Below, in pieces: positions 17,401-25,721 of a stretch of 64,000 bases of DNA. The notes under the pieces are model-generated. The model was not told the DNA's origin, made no database searches, and saw only the letters and a program-made list of their open reading frames with translations. The translations under genes were made by a program, and so were the position numbers. The stretch is from Tychonema litorale BBK16 (GTDB lineage: Bacteria > Cyanobacteriota > Cyanobacteriia > Cyanobacteriales > Microcoleaceae). Numbering within the stretch: the stretch's first letter is position 1; each line of letters starts with the position of its first letter. The stretch is from assembly GCF_021648855.1 (NCBI RefSeq), contig NZ_JAKJHX010000006.1, positions 14,682 to 78,681 on the forward strand, in the 5' to 3' direction.

Positions 17401-17874
17401 CTTGTAGATATCACTAAACTAGCTGTTAGTAGACCTATTAATAATAAAGCAGAAGTAAACATGACTCAAGATTCTTCCCAAACCAACAACTTGCAAGGTG
17501 CACAAATCGGTAGCATGGCGCTTGCTAACGAAGTAAAAGACAACGCCCAACAAACAGCCTCTGGCGGCATTGAAATCAATAACGCGAATACTGCGGAAAT
17601 TCTGCAACTGATTTCATCGATGCGTGAAACCGTCGCACAATTTCCCGAAAATGTCCGCAATGAGATAATTCCCGATATTGAAGATGTCGAAATCGAAATC
17701 AATAAACCAGAAAATGCACGGGATAAAACTCGATTAAGAAAACGTCTGACTGCGATGATTGGGGCGGCTACTGCGATCGCAATTCCGATCGCAGGTATGA
17801 CTGATTTTGCTAGTAGTGCGATCGATTTAGGTCAAAAAGTTGGTATTGAACTCAAGCTACCATCGGCACGGTAA
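14479..17874 (+). CDS. Roco-family protein: LRR, Roc GTPase, COR, membrane tail
   Basis: A 1131-residue member of the family that includes human LRRK2. About 17 leucine-rich repeats (residues 65-445) have a 23-residue consensus LSNLTxLxLxxNQITxIPDAIxQ, with two 29-residue units. The Roc GTPase domain follows: P-loop GQGSVGKTS (491-499), DFGGQE (539-544), NKCD (596-599). The COR dimerisation domain spans about 650-960. The C-terminus has an NNLQGAQIGS segment (1003-1012), a helical stretch (1040-1090) and one hydrophobic segment (1093-1107), so the tail may insert in a membrane. All nucleotide-binding motifs are intact. Bacterial Roco proteins are GTP-regulated dimers of mostly unknown role; the layout resembles NTPase-based immunity or signalling proteins, which is inference. 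It stands alone between repeat blocks. Confidence 0.93.
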   Translation: MTREELLQLIDKAADEGSTELDLAGLGLEELPPEIGKCTQLETLVLAKWDQEKKKSIGNQLTEFPDVVLQLTNLKILNLSNNQITVIPGAIAQLSNLTKLYLSSNQITVIPDAIAQLSNLTELYLGNNQITVIPEAIGQLSNLTGLYLGNNQITLIPDAIGQLSNLTWLFLDNNQITSIPDAIAQLSQLTTLNLSENQIQITKIPDAIAQLSNLAELDLSDNQIAQIPDALAKLCEALIQLPNLTKLLLRNNQIAQVPDALEKLYEALGQLPNLTSLDLSDNQIGQIPDALCQLFNLTELVLYNNQITQIPDAIGQLSKLTDLFLNSNQITQIPEILGQLSNLTRLSLSWNQITEIPEILGQVSNLTRLQIRNNQITQIPEVIGQLSHLTWLELSENQITSIPEAIGQLSNLTELRLTNNQIEKIPECLETLPKLEKLDLRRNPLPISPEVLGPANLREDPGTPAAIFNYLRQLRSGEVLPLNEAKVLLVGQGSVGKTSLINRLTHNQYNPSEPQTDGLNITNWQITVNTKPVKLNVWDFGGQEIYHATHQFFLTKRSLYLLVSNCRTSEDENRLEYWLKLIQSFGDASPVILVGNKCDEQPLDLNRKALRDKYPNIKAIIETSCQTGTGIDELRSAIHTEISQLKEVYDLLPLSWFQVKQRLENLDKDFISISEYATICGKENIWEETDKTQLLELLHNLGIVLNFREHPILQSTNILNPHWVTEGIYALLSDDALKVKTKGILTYDDLSRILDSTKYPSHRYNCLTELMGEFQLCFPISHCHVPTFLIPGILPKEEPENTKLEGETLEFQYHYRILPDSILSRFIVLMQQKIHNCTHWRTGVMLEYTEGAEVYNIARIKSDPEDEKISIAVSGRESTRRSFLSMIRDTFTKIHNSFANLEISQWVPVPGYPDADPLDYEELLGLEEMGETKVRVGKLKKSWDLRPLLDGYEAIELRRRRQMGDREMGKYYDDLVDITKLAVSRPINNKAEVNMTQDSSQTNNLQGAQIGSMALANEVKDNAQQTASGGIEINNANTAEILQLISSMRETVAQFPENVRNEIIPDIEDVEIEINKPENARDKTRLRKRLTAMIGAATAIAIPIAGMTDFASSAIDLGQKVGIELKLPSAR

Positions 17875-17890
17875 ATTAGTAGCGGAAATT

Positions 17891-17957
17891 AGGAGACGGC
17901 AGTGCCATTTCCCTACAATTAATATGATGGCGTAGGGAAACGGCACTGCCTTGGACT
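17891..17957. repeat. Interspersed palindromic repeat, family A
   Basis: AGGAGACGGCAGTGCCATTT and AAACGGCACTGCC arms with the TCCCTAC/GTAGGGA core. A second, partial palindrome of the same style (GGACTC/GAGTCC) follows to about 17980. It sits between the convergent Roco and transglutaminase-like genes. Confidence 0.75.
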
Positions 17958-18000
17958 CTTTCGGGCCACGGAGTCCAAGGCAATGATGAATAGCCGATTT

Positions 18001-20370
18001 TCATCTTAACTTTTTCAGTTTCCTTAAGTGCGATCGCCTCAAATTCTCCACCAACAGCCGCAACTGGCCCAAATTTCCCATTTCGCCGCCGTACTTCCAG
18101 CGCACGTAAGCTTGCGAAACTTCCTCAATCACCTCAGCTTCATCAATTGCATGATTAGCGCGCATCACCTCAGCATACTCCAAAGGCGTTTGAGCGCGAG
18201 GCTTCACAAATCCCCGACTCGCCAAATCCTTTAACATTTCCTGATAAACCCCCTCCACCGGCGGCAACTTCCCCAGCCAGCGACGGTAGCGCCACTTGCG
18301 CCACAGTTGCCAAATTAACCAGCCAATGAAGCCAAATGCGATCGCGCTAATCAAACCAGTAAACAACCCCACCCAGCCCTTCGCAAACTGCCCCAAAAAC
18401 CATCCCAGAATCAAACCAATCCAGCCGAATACAAAAGCGAACACTGCATCTAACCCGCTTCTCAGAGGCGTTGGTAGCCAACCCGCTATCCACTTCCAAA
18501 ACGACTCCAGCGCGCTAAAATTCTGGTTATCTTCCACCGAAGCCGGAATCAAAGGATAACCGGGAATCGGATTAAAACCAAACCAGCCGTTATTAGGAAA
18601 ATACACTTCCGTCATCAAGAAAGCATCGGTATTTTTGACAATATACAAACCTGTAAACGGATTGAATTCCCCGGTGTCGAAACCGCCAGCCATGCGCGCC
18701 GGAATCCCGATCGACCTTAGCATGATTGTCAACACCGTCGAAAAGTGGTCTGGATATCCGCCTGTCACCTTTTTGCCATCCTGGGTGTTTTGATAACCAA
18801 ACAGAAAACCCTCAACCAAATCTTCAGTTTCCTCTAAATAAGGCAAAGCCCTTTCTATCTTATAATTCGGATTTTGCTTCAAATATTGAGCTAAATATAA
18901 AGCTTTTTCGTAGGGAGAATCGATCGGTCTTTCCGACTTTGATACCCTAGTTCTCGCCTGCAATATTTCCTCAGTTTTTGCCCGCACCTTTGCTACAATT
19001 TTTGGCGGAACATCTAAATAGAACTTGCGAATGTTTTTCGGGTAATCAGTACCAGTTTTGTCCAACAAAGCCCGATCGCGAAAAGGCACATTAGAAATCA
19101 CCGTATAAGTCGTACCTGCCGCCAATTCTATAGGCGATCGCAAACCGCCCTCCGCATCAAACGCTACCTCATTAGTCGGAAAATACAGCTCTTTTGGCTT
19201 GTTTAAAGCTGGAATCAAATTCGGCAATTGAGCAACAATGGTATAACTTTGAACCACCTCTTCAGTCCGAGGTGCATTCGGAAATGGATTCAGATAAAAT
19301 TGATAAGACCATTTAGGTCTATTCACCTTTTGAGCTTGTTCATTCCGAGAAATTTCCCAACCCTGACCAGTGTATTTGTCAAAGCCTAATACTCGCCAAA
19401 AACCCGCCGCTTGCGATCGCACTCGCATCACCACTTCCGGTTTCATTTCCCCCCGCAGATTTTGATTTATCCGCTGATTGAAACCATAGTAAAAAGTAGA
19501 GTCAACCTCACCTGGCCCTTTGTCTGGGTTTCTCCCCCTTCCTCCGCCAGTTCCTTTGTTATTTCCCCCTCTGACATACCCCGGATTTAGGATGCTACGC
19601 GAGTCAAATTCGCCCTGATATTCAATTGGAGCACTCACCGGAAAAGTCCGCAACTGATAGCCAGGGAGACGTGGCAAAAACGCAAAAATAGTCAGCCCCA
19701 AACTGATAGTAATCAGGAACAACAACCCAAAATGCTTGGGGGATAAAGTAGCCGCAAATAACGACCAATTATTATCTTTCTCTTTCTCTTTACCTTGTAG
19801 CTTCTGCTTTTTATCTTCTATTTTTGAGAGTCCCAAGCGCGATCGATAATCCAACACCAAAGTCGGTAGCGAAACGGCTAAAAATAGCAACAGCATCGGC
19901 CCAAAAGTCAAGGTTTGACTGAGAGTCCCTGCTACTCCCAACAAAATCAGCCCAATTACCATCGAGTAGCCTAAATCTTTGCGGCGCGGCAAATCGAAGC
20001 TGTGCAACACTTGAAGTTGAATTAACAGTTGCGCCAAAACTAATCGTGTATCGTTCAACTCTCCTACCAAACGGCCGAAGAAAGCAAACAACGCCACCAG
20101 CATTCCAATGGCTATACAGAATTTAGCAGCTATGTTGCGATCGCGCCTGTGGTACCAACTCCAAGTTGCACCCACAATACTAACAGGCACTGCCCAAAGA
20201 TTCAGATTCTCTTCAACAGCAATATCCGTCGCCACAATTCCCACTATTACCAACAACTGAACCAGGATTCGCAGCAGTAAAGAATCCTCGACCACCGGCG
20301 GAGGCATTGCCTCTATCTGCTCCCACAGCTTACCCAAAACAGGTATTTTTCGCAGGTTATCAGTTGTCAT
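18001..20370 (-). CDS. Transglutaminase-fold membrane protein (TgpA/DUF3488-DUF4129 type), catalytic triad lost
   Basis: About 789 residues from the ATG at 20370. A 35-codon upstream extension to 20475 is encoded by a low-complexity AAATCAAAA-type repeat and is discarded. Six to seven N-terminal membrane segments (residues 20-230) precede an extracytoplasmic transglutaminase-like domain (about 300-620); two or three further membrane segments lie at about 645-710, then a cytosolic DUF4129-type tail. In active members the core reads G-x-C-x-H, then HAW, then D-P. Here these positions are Pro540 (GGYPDHFST), Phe584 (AFLMTEVYF) and Asn600 (FNPIPG), so Cys, His and Asp are all replaced. The fold signature (MLRSIGIPARMAGGF) is clear. 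The protein probably has a structural or binding role. Confidence 0.85.
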   Translation of the reverse strand: MTTDNLRKIPVLGKLWEQIEAMPPPVVEDSLLLRILVQLLVIVGIVATDIAVEENLNLWAVPVSIVGATWSWYHRRDRNIAAKFCIAIGMLVALFAFFGRLVGELNDTRLVLAQLLIQLQVLHSFDLPRRKDLGYSMVIGLILLGVAGTLSQTLTFGPMLLLFLAVSLPTLVLDYRSRLGLSKIEDKKQKLQGKEKEKDNNWSLFAATLSPKHFGLLFLITISLGLTIFAFLPRLPGYQLRTFPVSAPIEYQGEFDSRSILNPGYVRGGNNKGTGGGRGRNPDKGPGEVDSTFYYGFNQRINQNLRGEMKPEVVMRVRSQAAGFWRVLGFDKYTGQGWEISRNEQAQKVNRPKWSYQFYLNPFPNAPRTEEVVQSYTIVAQLPNLIPALNKPKELYFPTNEVAFDAEGGLRSPIELAAGTTYTVISNVPFRDRALLDKTGTDYPKNIRKFYLDVPPKIVAKVRAKTEEILQARTRVSKSERPIDSPYEKALYLAQYLKQNPNYKIERALPYLEETEDLVEGFLFGYQNTQDGKKVTGGYPDHFSTVLTIMLRSIGIPARMAGGFDTGEFNPFTGLYIVKNTDAFLMTEVYFPNNGWFGFNPIPGYPLIPASVEDNQNFSALESFWKWIAGWLPTPLRSGLDAVFAFVFGWIGLILGWFLGQFAKGWVGLFTGLISAIAFGFIGWLIWQLWRKWRYRRWLGKLPPVEGVYQEMLKDLASRGFVKPRAQTPLEYAEVMRANHAIDEAEVIEEVSQAYVRWKYGGEMGNLGQLRLLVENLRRSHLRKLKKLR

Positions 20371-20518
20371 GTGCACCCATCCAATTTTCGATTTTTGATT
20401 TTTGATTTTCGATTGTTTATACCGATTGATTTTGGAGCTGATTACCAAAATACTTTCGGTCAAAACACTATCCAAAAACGCAGTTATTTATTTAATTCTT
20501 GCCTTTTTCGTTGCTATT

Positions 20519-21577
20519 TTAGACCGCCAAAGTCGGACGAATCGCAAACATCAAAGGTTTGGCATCGAAGTTTTGGAATCGAACTTCTAGGGCATAGGTC
20601 TTATCAGGTTGCGGGTCAAACAATTCTACACTCAAATGACCTGAATTTGGTCGGTGTGCAGTTGCTTCAGTATTTTCTCCTTTGAGTTCCAGACTGCCTC
20701 CACCCGGAAATTGACACTCAACTCTTAAAGATGGAATCGGCTGTTCTGTGTCACCCTTCGACAGGTATTGGGCTTCTAGAGTTAGGGAACCTAATGCAGT
20801 CAGCCATTCTCGCGACACGGGTGGCTGATTTACCGAACAATTCAAAGTTAGAGACTCAATAATTTTCCGCGCAGCCATCAGCGACAGCACCATTTGTTGG
20901 TCTACTCTTGCGACTTCGTAATTCGGGAAATCTGCTACATCTAAATCTCCCCGCGCAGCACTTGTGAGCACTAAACCAGCTAATTCGTTGAGTTCCTGAG
21001 ACTGACCTGGAAACAAGCTATCTACAGCCCGAACTAATTTTTTTCCTTCTAACAGCGACGACATTACCAGATTCTGACAGGGTTCTAGCAGTTGTGCAAA
21101 GACCCCTTGGGCGATCGGAATTGGCAGGCGTCCCCATCTGATATTTTGCAGTTGGGGTGTCCAGAGGTGTAGGGGGGGAACCCATTGGGTGCTTACCTCG
21201 TCTGGATAGTCGTGGTCGTAGCTTTTCATCTCTGTTTCCCAAGGAAACAGCGGTGGGTTAGATTCAATGGAGGCTCTGAGCCTCTCTTTTAACAAAGTCT
21301 GAAAACGATCTTGCACGGTGGTTATTTCTCCCATTGTCAGCGGTGGTGTGAGTTCATTGCTGTGAACTCCTACTTGATAGTCATATGGGTCTGGTTCGTC
21401 CCATTCCCAATATTCCCTTTCCGAATTCTCTCCTGTGTCGTCCCACTCTTGGGAGGGAAACGGCCCAGTGAAGTTTTCCTCATCTTCACTCAAAGCATTG
21501 GCAGGTGCTTCTAACATCCAGTTCAAAAAATGGCGCTCGAAAGCCTCTGCATCCCTGTTCGTTTCGTTATTCATCAC
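20519..21577 (-). CDS. patU: PatU-like heterocyst-pattern protein
   Basis: A soluble 352-residue protein. The N-terminal third is very acidic and rich in Trp/Glu/Asp (EWDDTGENSEREYWEWDEPDPYDYQ). The middle is helical (GVFAQLLEPCQNLVMSSLLEGKKLVRAVDSLFPGQ) and the C-terminus is beta-rich (about 270-352). It overlaps the end of the upstream hetZ by 11 bases, indicating translational coupling. In Anabaena the gene next to hetZ is patU, split there into patU5 and patU3, which influences heterocyst spacing; a single intact patU is normal in other filamentous strains. The name rests mainly on gene order plus general resemblance. The biochemical function is unknown. Confidence 0.7.
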   Translation of the reverse strand: MMNNETNRDAEAFERHFLNWMLEAPANALSEDEENFTGPFPSQEWDDTGENSEREYWEWDEPDPYDYQVGVHSNELTPPLTMGEITTVQDRFQTLLKERLRASIESNPPLFPWETEMKSYDHDYPDEVSTQWVPPLHLWTPQLQNIRWGRLPIPIAQGVFAQLLEPCQNLVMSSLLEGKKLVRAVDSLFPGQSQELNELAGLVLTSAARGDLDVADFPNYEVARVDQQMVLSLMAARKIIESLTLNCSVNQPPVSREWLTALGSLTLEAQYLSKGDTEQPIPSLRVECQFPGGGSLELKGENTEATAHRPNSGHLSVELFDPQPDKTYALEVRFQNFDAKPLMFAIRPTLAV

Positions 21578-22748
21578 TAGATGCCCCTTCTCCGGAATCT
21601 GATCGATTACGTAATTCCCAAGCCAATTCCAGCAACTTAAACCACCGTTTCTGTACCTGGGCCACCGTGCTGCCGAGGGTTTGCGCGATCGCGGAATCTG
21701 ACAGACCCTGTTGTTTCAACTTTAGCAAACGCTGCCCCTCTGGGCCAATTTGCTCACCAAAAGCTTGCCACTCAGCAGGTAGCAAACCCAAATTTCGATC
21801 TAAGTCTGCTTCTAGCCACTGGTGAACCAGTTCCCAGCGGTGAGACATCGCAAACCGCAGCAAATGGTATTTGAAACGCTGCTGCAAATAGTCTCTTTGG
21901 CGGGGAGTGATGCCCAGAATTGCCTCTATTTCATGGGTTGGCAAGTCTTGCAACCTCAGCACAAAATAATCGGCGCATTCTTCTTGGTTACGTTCTTTCA
22001 GGTAAGCGACTAATTCCTCAACCACGTTCTGCCGCAAGGACTCTGACTCTTCACCGTAGGGGCGAATGGCAGCGGAACCTTGTCCGGCCATCGCTTCTCG
22101 CACTGAGTGTACCGAGGAGTCGTTCCAGGTTTGGTCAGAATCACTAGCCCCTCCGTCTGCGGCTTGTTCCATATCTACGGAGGTTTCTTTGGGCTGCTGC
22201 TGGGAAAATGTTTGAGCCCGCAAAATAATTAGTTGTTGGCTGCGGTTCCGAGGCAAGGGAATCCGCCGTTTGCCAAAGCGCTCTACAAATGCCATGTACT
22301 CTGCTAGTTCTAAGCGAGTACGGGGGGTGTAGGTGGTTGGCAGTTGCGTTTCGCGCCGGAATGCTTTTAAAGCTTCGAGATAAAATCCTTGCAAGAAATC
22401 TTTGATCAGTTCTATCCGCGCCTGGTAGCTAGATTGCACCTGGGGCGGAGTGATATAGCGATAGACGATCGCACTAAGGGTACCGTGTAATTCTACTCGT
22501 CCTGGCCCGGAACCTAAATTGTAATAATGGAGGCATTGTTGCAAGCGATGCTGGGCGAGACTCTGGGCAGAACCTTCTATGTCTCCAGAGGTTTGAATCC
22601 GCTGGCTTTCTGTGCATATCCTGTTGACTTCTGCTGCGAGTCGTCCTGCTACATCCTGGCTGTTCTGCTCAGACGCGCGAGTGGACTTTTTGAGTTCGTC
22701 TAACAGCAGTTGAAAGATGGTTTCCACGCTCTGGCAGATTTCCCGCAT
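21567..22748 (-). CDS. hetZ: HetZ, heterocyst differentiation regulator homologue
   Basis: HetZ is a DNA-binding regulator needed early in heterocyst differentiation in Anabaena, and it is also conserved in filamentous cyanobacteria without heterocysts. The 393-residue protein matches the family length and its recognisable blocks: HRLQQCLHYYNLGSGPGRVELHGTLSAIVYRYITPPQVQ (about 75-110), EYMAFVERFGKRRIPLP (about 148-165), LILRAQTFSQQQP, and LQDLPTHEIEAILGITPRQRDYL. A sigma-like helix-turn-helix lies near residues 345-375 (GLSDSAIAQTLGSTVAQVQKR). It is transcribed first, followed by overlapping patU, and is divergent (140 bases) from the 22889 gene. In this organism a role in filament behaviour rather than heterocysts is likely, which is inference. 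Confidence 0.92.
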   Translation of the reverse strand: MREICQSVETIFQLLLDELKKSTRASEQNSQDVAGRLAAEVNRICTESQRIQTSGDIEGSAQSLAQHRLQQCLHYYNLGSGPGRVELHGTLSAIVYRYITPPQVQSSYQARIELIKDFLQGFYLEALKAFRRETQLPTTYTPRTRLELAEYMAFVERFGKRRIPLPRNRSQQLIILRAQTFSQQQPKETSVDMEQAADGGASDSDQTWNDSSVHSVREAMAGQGSAAIRPYGEESESLRQNVVEELVAYLKERNQEECADYFVLRLQDLPTHEIEAILGITPRQRDYLQQRFKYHLLRFAMSHRWELVHQWLEADLDRNLGLLPAEWQAFGEQIGPEGQRLLKLKQQGLSDSAIAQTLGSTVAQVQKRWFKLLELAWELRNRSDSGEGASSDE

Positions 22749-22888
22749 GATTGTTTACAACTAACAATGAAACTAGCACACTCATGCTACTTTCGATTGC
22801 AGATTTTACATTTGCCACCGGATTTGAGATCACATACTTGGACGCGCACCTGCTAACCTAAGATTCTTAATCTCAATTGTAGCCACCG

Positions 22889-23371
22889 ATGGATTTAGAT
22901 CTACAAATTCGATCGCTAATCGACAAAGCTCCCGCTGACGGTTCGACACCACAAATTCTAGAGGCCATAGCCCCAGCACTCAAGTTACTCGCCGAACAGC
23001 TTGAGCATCTCGAATACTACATCTTGCAAAATGTTGACCAAAGTTGGTCGATCGCGGTTTTGAGCAATCTCAAGCAACGACGGCAGGAAAAAAGGGTGAT
23101 TTATGCCTGGACTACCCTCAAAGATGCCTCGCAATCTGTAGCTACGGGCGATCGTATCTTGCCCGTATCAATACCTGTTACTCACATTTTATTTCAGATG
23201 CTGGCTCTAGAAGGTATCGACAGTATCGTCTTTTTTGACACTCCGGGCAATCTCGAAGCCGGCACAGAAGTCCGTCGCGAGCAAGTCCAGAACTTAATTA
23301 ATGTTTACTTACAACAATATCGATCGACTCTACAGTCAAATTACAGCAATCTCCCGCCGGATATCGCCTAG
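22889..23371 (+). CDS. Conserved cyanobacterial protein of unknown function
   Basis: A soluble 160-residue protein. The N-terminal half is helical (residues 1-55, including LEHLEYYILQNVDQSWSIAVL) and the centre alternates beta and helix (KRVIYAWTTLKDAS, VTHILFQMLALEGIDSIVFFDTP). No catalytic motif or membrane segment is visible. It begins 140 bases from divergent hetZ and ends 85 bases before the convergent sds gene; the gap holds GGGGAATTGG-type low-complexity sequence. I believe the gene is common beside sds or hetZ in cyanobacteria but cannot assign a role. Confidence 0.7.
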   Translation: MDLDLQIRSLIDKAPADGSTPQILEAIAPALKLLAEQLEHLEYYILQNVDQSWSIAVLSNLKQRRQEKRVIYAWTTLKDASQSVATGDRILPVSIPVTHILFQMLALEGIDSIVFFDTPGNLEAGTEVRREQVQNLINVYLQQYRSTLQSNYSNLPPDIA

Positions 23372-23456
23372 TTGGGAATGGGGAATTGGAAATTGGGCAT
23401 CGGAAATGGGGAATGTGGCATTGGGCATTCCCCATTCCCCCATTCCCCCATTCCTT

Positions 23457-24428
23457 CTAATAAAGTCTACTCAACACATATTCAGCCAAATCAATCAAAG
23501 CTTGGCGGGACTCTGAATGAGGCAGTGCCGACAAGTAATGCACCGCTTTTTGTGCATGGCTTGTGGCTAATTCTCGCGATCGAGCTATGCCTTGAGAATC
23601 TGCCACCAGTGCCAGAGCCTGCTCTATATCTCCTTCTTGGGCAAACTCCCGTTCTATCAGAACTTCCAAATAAGGCTTTTCTTCCAGAGCAAATAGTGCT
23701 GGTGCCGTCAGATTACCGCTAATCAAATCCGAACCAGCAGGTTTCCCCAAAGTTTCCGTTGAAGCGGTGAAATCTAATATATCATCCACTATTTGGAATG
23801 CCAAACCAATATTGCGACCGTAGTTGTACAAATCATCTGCTATTTCTGCTGACACCTCGCTCAAACAGCCCGCAGCTTTGGAACTGTTGGCAATTAAAGA
23901 CGCTGTTTTGTAATAACTTTTTTCGAGGTAAGCTTCGATCGACAAACTGGTATCAAATCCATTTAGTCCCTGTTGAATTTCCCCCTCTGCTAAATCCATA
24001 ATCACTTCTGAAAGCAATTTGACCACTGGCAGGTTGTCCAGATTTGCCAAATGCCAGGAAGATTGAGCAAACAGAAAATCTCCCGCCAATACCGCCACTC
24101 GATTGTTAAACCGACTGTGAACCGTCGGGACTCCCCGCCTCAGATCCGACTCGTCCACCACGTCGTCGTGGACTAGACTTGCCGTGTGGATCATTTCCGT
24201 AATTTCAGCAAGGCGACGGTGTTTTTCCGTGATTTCGCGATCGGGCATTGTCGCCTTGGCCATCAACAAGACTATTGCGGGTCTCACCCGTTTTCCCTTT
24301 GTGCCGAATAAGTATTCCGCAGCCGCGTACAAAATGGGATGACGGGCACCCACTAACTGTTTCAAGTTTTCTGTCAACAGTCGCAGGTCTTCTTCAACCG
24401 AGGAAAATAGGAGAGTGCTAGAGATCAT
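23457..24428 (-). CDS. sds: Solanesyl (all-trans polyprenyl) diphosphate synthase
   Basis: This enzyme extends farnesyl or geranylgeranyl diphosphate with isopentenyl units to make the C45 side chain of plastoquinone. The 323 residues carry both aspartate-rich metal-binding motifs of trans-prenyltransferases: DDVVD (88-92, in LVHDDVVDESDLRRG) and DDILD (215-219). They also have the GKRVRPAIVLL substrate motif (45-55). The starting sequence (about residues 8-40, VEEDLRLLTENLKQLVGARHP) is typical of the cyanobacterial plastoquinone enzyme. Chain length is inferred from family resemblance, since small residues before the first motif (HTASL) fit a long-chain product. Confidence 0.95.
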   Translation of the reverse strand: MISSTLLFSSVEEDLRLLTENLKQLVGARHPILYAAAEYLFGTKGKRVRPAIVLLMAKATMPDREITEKHRRLAEITEMIHTASLVHDDVVDESDLRRGVPTVHSRFNNRVAVLAGDFLFAQSSWHLANLDNLPVVKLLSEVIMDLAEGEIQQGLNGFDTSLSIEAYLEKSYYKTASLIANSSKAAGCLSEVSAEIADDLYNYGRNIGLAFQIVDDILDFTASTETLGKPAGSDLISGNLTAPALFALEEKPYLEVLIEREFAQEGDIEQALALVADSQGIARSRELATSHAQKAVHYLSALPHSESRQALIDLAEYVLSRLY

Positions 24429-24625
24429 GGATACGCCGACTCAAGCCGTAAAGTAACAAAATTTTACATATCATATCTTTATTTTAAGGTAATTCTCTCC
24501 AATAGGGAAGAAAAATCTTTGCGATCGAGATTGAGCGATCGTCTGCTATAAAAATACTAGACAAGTCTAGACATTTGCTTTTTACTTCATCGGGAGCATG
24601 GGAGCAGCTATCCCTCGGTAAGCTT

Positions 24626-25064
24626 TCACGGTTTAGCCAACCGTGATAAATTTATCGCTGCATTTAAATCCCTGTCCATCGAATGACCACAACTTTCACA
24701 GTTCAGGGTCCTTTCTTTTAGTGGCATATCTTGAATATGCCCACAACTTGAACAGGTTTTGCTTGATGGACACCAGCGATCGGCAACAATCACTTCACAG
24801 CCAAACTTTTTGGCCTTGTATTCTAACTGACGCTTGAATTCATGAAAACCACAATCAGCTATTACCTGAGCTAGTTTGTGGTTTTTCAGCATTCCACTGA
24901 CGTTCAAATCTTCTACTACTATCGTTGCGTGGTTTTTGCCTAAGTAAGTAGTGATTTGATCTAGGGTGTTTTTTCTGAGGTTTGCTATTTTTGCATGGTG
25001 TTTCGCTAACCTAATTTTAGCTTTATATCTTTAGCTTTAGCTTTGTTTTGATGGACAGAAGCAT
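24626..25064 (-). pseudogene. tnpB: tnpB remnant with internal deletion and frameshift
   Basis: The minus strand starts with ATG at 25064 and MLLSIKTKLK, the usual TnpB N-terminus. It then runs directly, in a different frame and past a TAA, into the C-terminal part KIRLAKHHAKIANLRKNTLDQITTYL. The C-terminal part continues through VVEDLNVSGMLKNHKLAQ to the zinc finger (CSSCGH, CESCGH) and DRDLNAAINL. About 200 residues, including the first RuvC Asp, are missing. The remaining part keeps the RuvC Glu and the DRD motif and resembles the intact TnpB at the window's start. The downstream RNA-forming end may still be present. Confidence 0.85.
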
Positions 25065-25073
25065 TGCTTGACC

Positions 25074-25721
25074 TCAACACTGGATTTCTTTGTTTAATTC
25101 TGCCACGTCTTGTATGGGTTTGTCAATAGCATTTTTTAGGTTTTCTTTGATTTCCTTGGAGTAATTTCGCAGACCGTATAATCGACAAGAAAAACAGTGG
25201 ATTATTGCCATTAAGTCTTCTACTAATTCGTGCTGGGGAGACAATGACTCTTGGTTGGCAACTATAATTTCACATCCGACTGATACGGCAAGTTCTTGAA
25301 TAAATTCAAATGCGAATCTGCACATCCTATCTTTGTGTGCAATTACGATTATCGATATTTCACCTTTGAGCATTGACAGCATAATTGCTAGAAACTTTTT
25401 TCTTTTAAAGTTTAGCCCACCACCAATTTCTGATACCCAGTCATCAACGCTCAGCCCTCGACCCAAGCAGAAGGCTTCCATTGCAAGTACCTGATTTTTT
25501 AGCTCTGGCTTTTGCCCGCTGGATGAAATTCGACAGTAGACGATCGTCTTTCGCTTGGCTTCTATGGGCTTCAATCCGTTGACTATCAAGAGATCGTCTT
25601 CTGTGTAGAACCGATGACCCGACAGGGTGCGCTTGGCTGGTAGCTTCCCTGAAACATCCCAACGCTGGAGTGTTTTTACTGACAATCCAAGCTTTTTCGC
25701 GAATTCATGTGGTTTGAACAA
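25074..25721 (-). CDS. tnpA: IS607-family serine recombinase TnpA
   Basis: A 215-residue transposase that moves its element through a covalent serine-DNA link. A MerR-like helix-turn-helix is at residues 1-45 (FAKKLGLSVKTLQRWDVSGKLPAKRT). The small serine-recombinase domain begins at VYCRISSSGQ with Ser66 the expected nucleophile and Arg64 before it. VIAHKDRMCRFAFEFI (about 125-140) supplies the conserved D-R-x-x-R catalytic region. The C-terminal lobe ends in a helix (LRNYSKEIKENLKNAI). The start is TTG at 25721, which gives the family's usual N-terminus and falls inside an inverted repeat. The gene looks intact. Confidence 0.88.
   Translation of the reverse strand: MFKPHEFAKKLGLSVKTLQRWDVSGKLPAKRTLSGHRFYTEDDLLIVNGLKPIEAKRKTIVYCRISSSGQKPELKNQVLAMEAFCLGRGLSVDDWVSEIGGGLNFKRKKFLAIMLSMLKGEISIIVIAHKDRMCRFAFEFIQELAVSVGCEIIVANQESLSPQHELVEDLMAIIHCFSCRLYGLRNYSKEIKENLKNAIDKPIQDVAELNKEIQC

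Noticed and set aside
20371-20475. 35-residue N-terminal extension of the transglutaminase-like protein
   Set aside because: Encoded by an AAAATCAAAAATCG low-complexity stretch; the ATG at 20370 gives the expected start before the first membrane helix.
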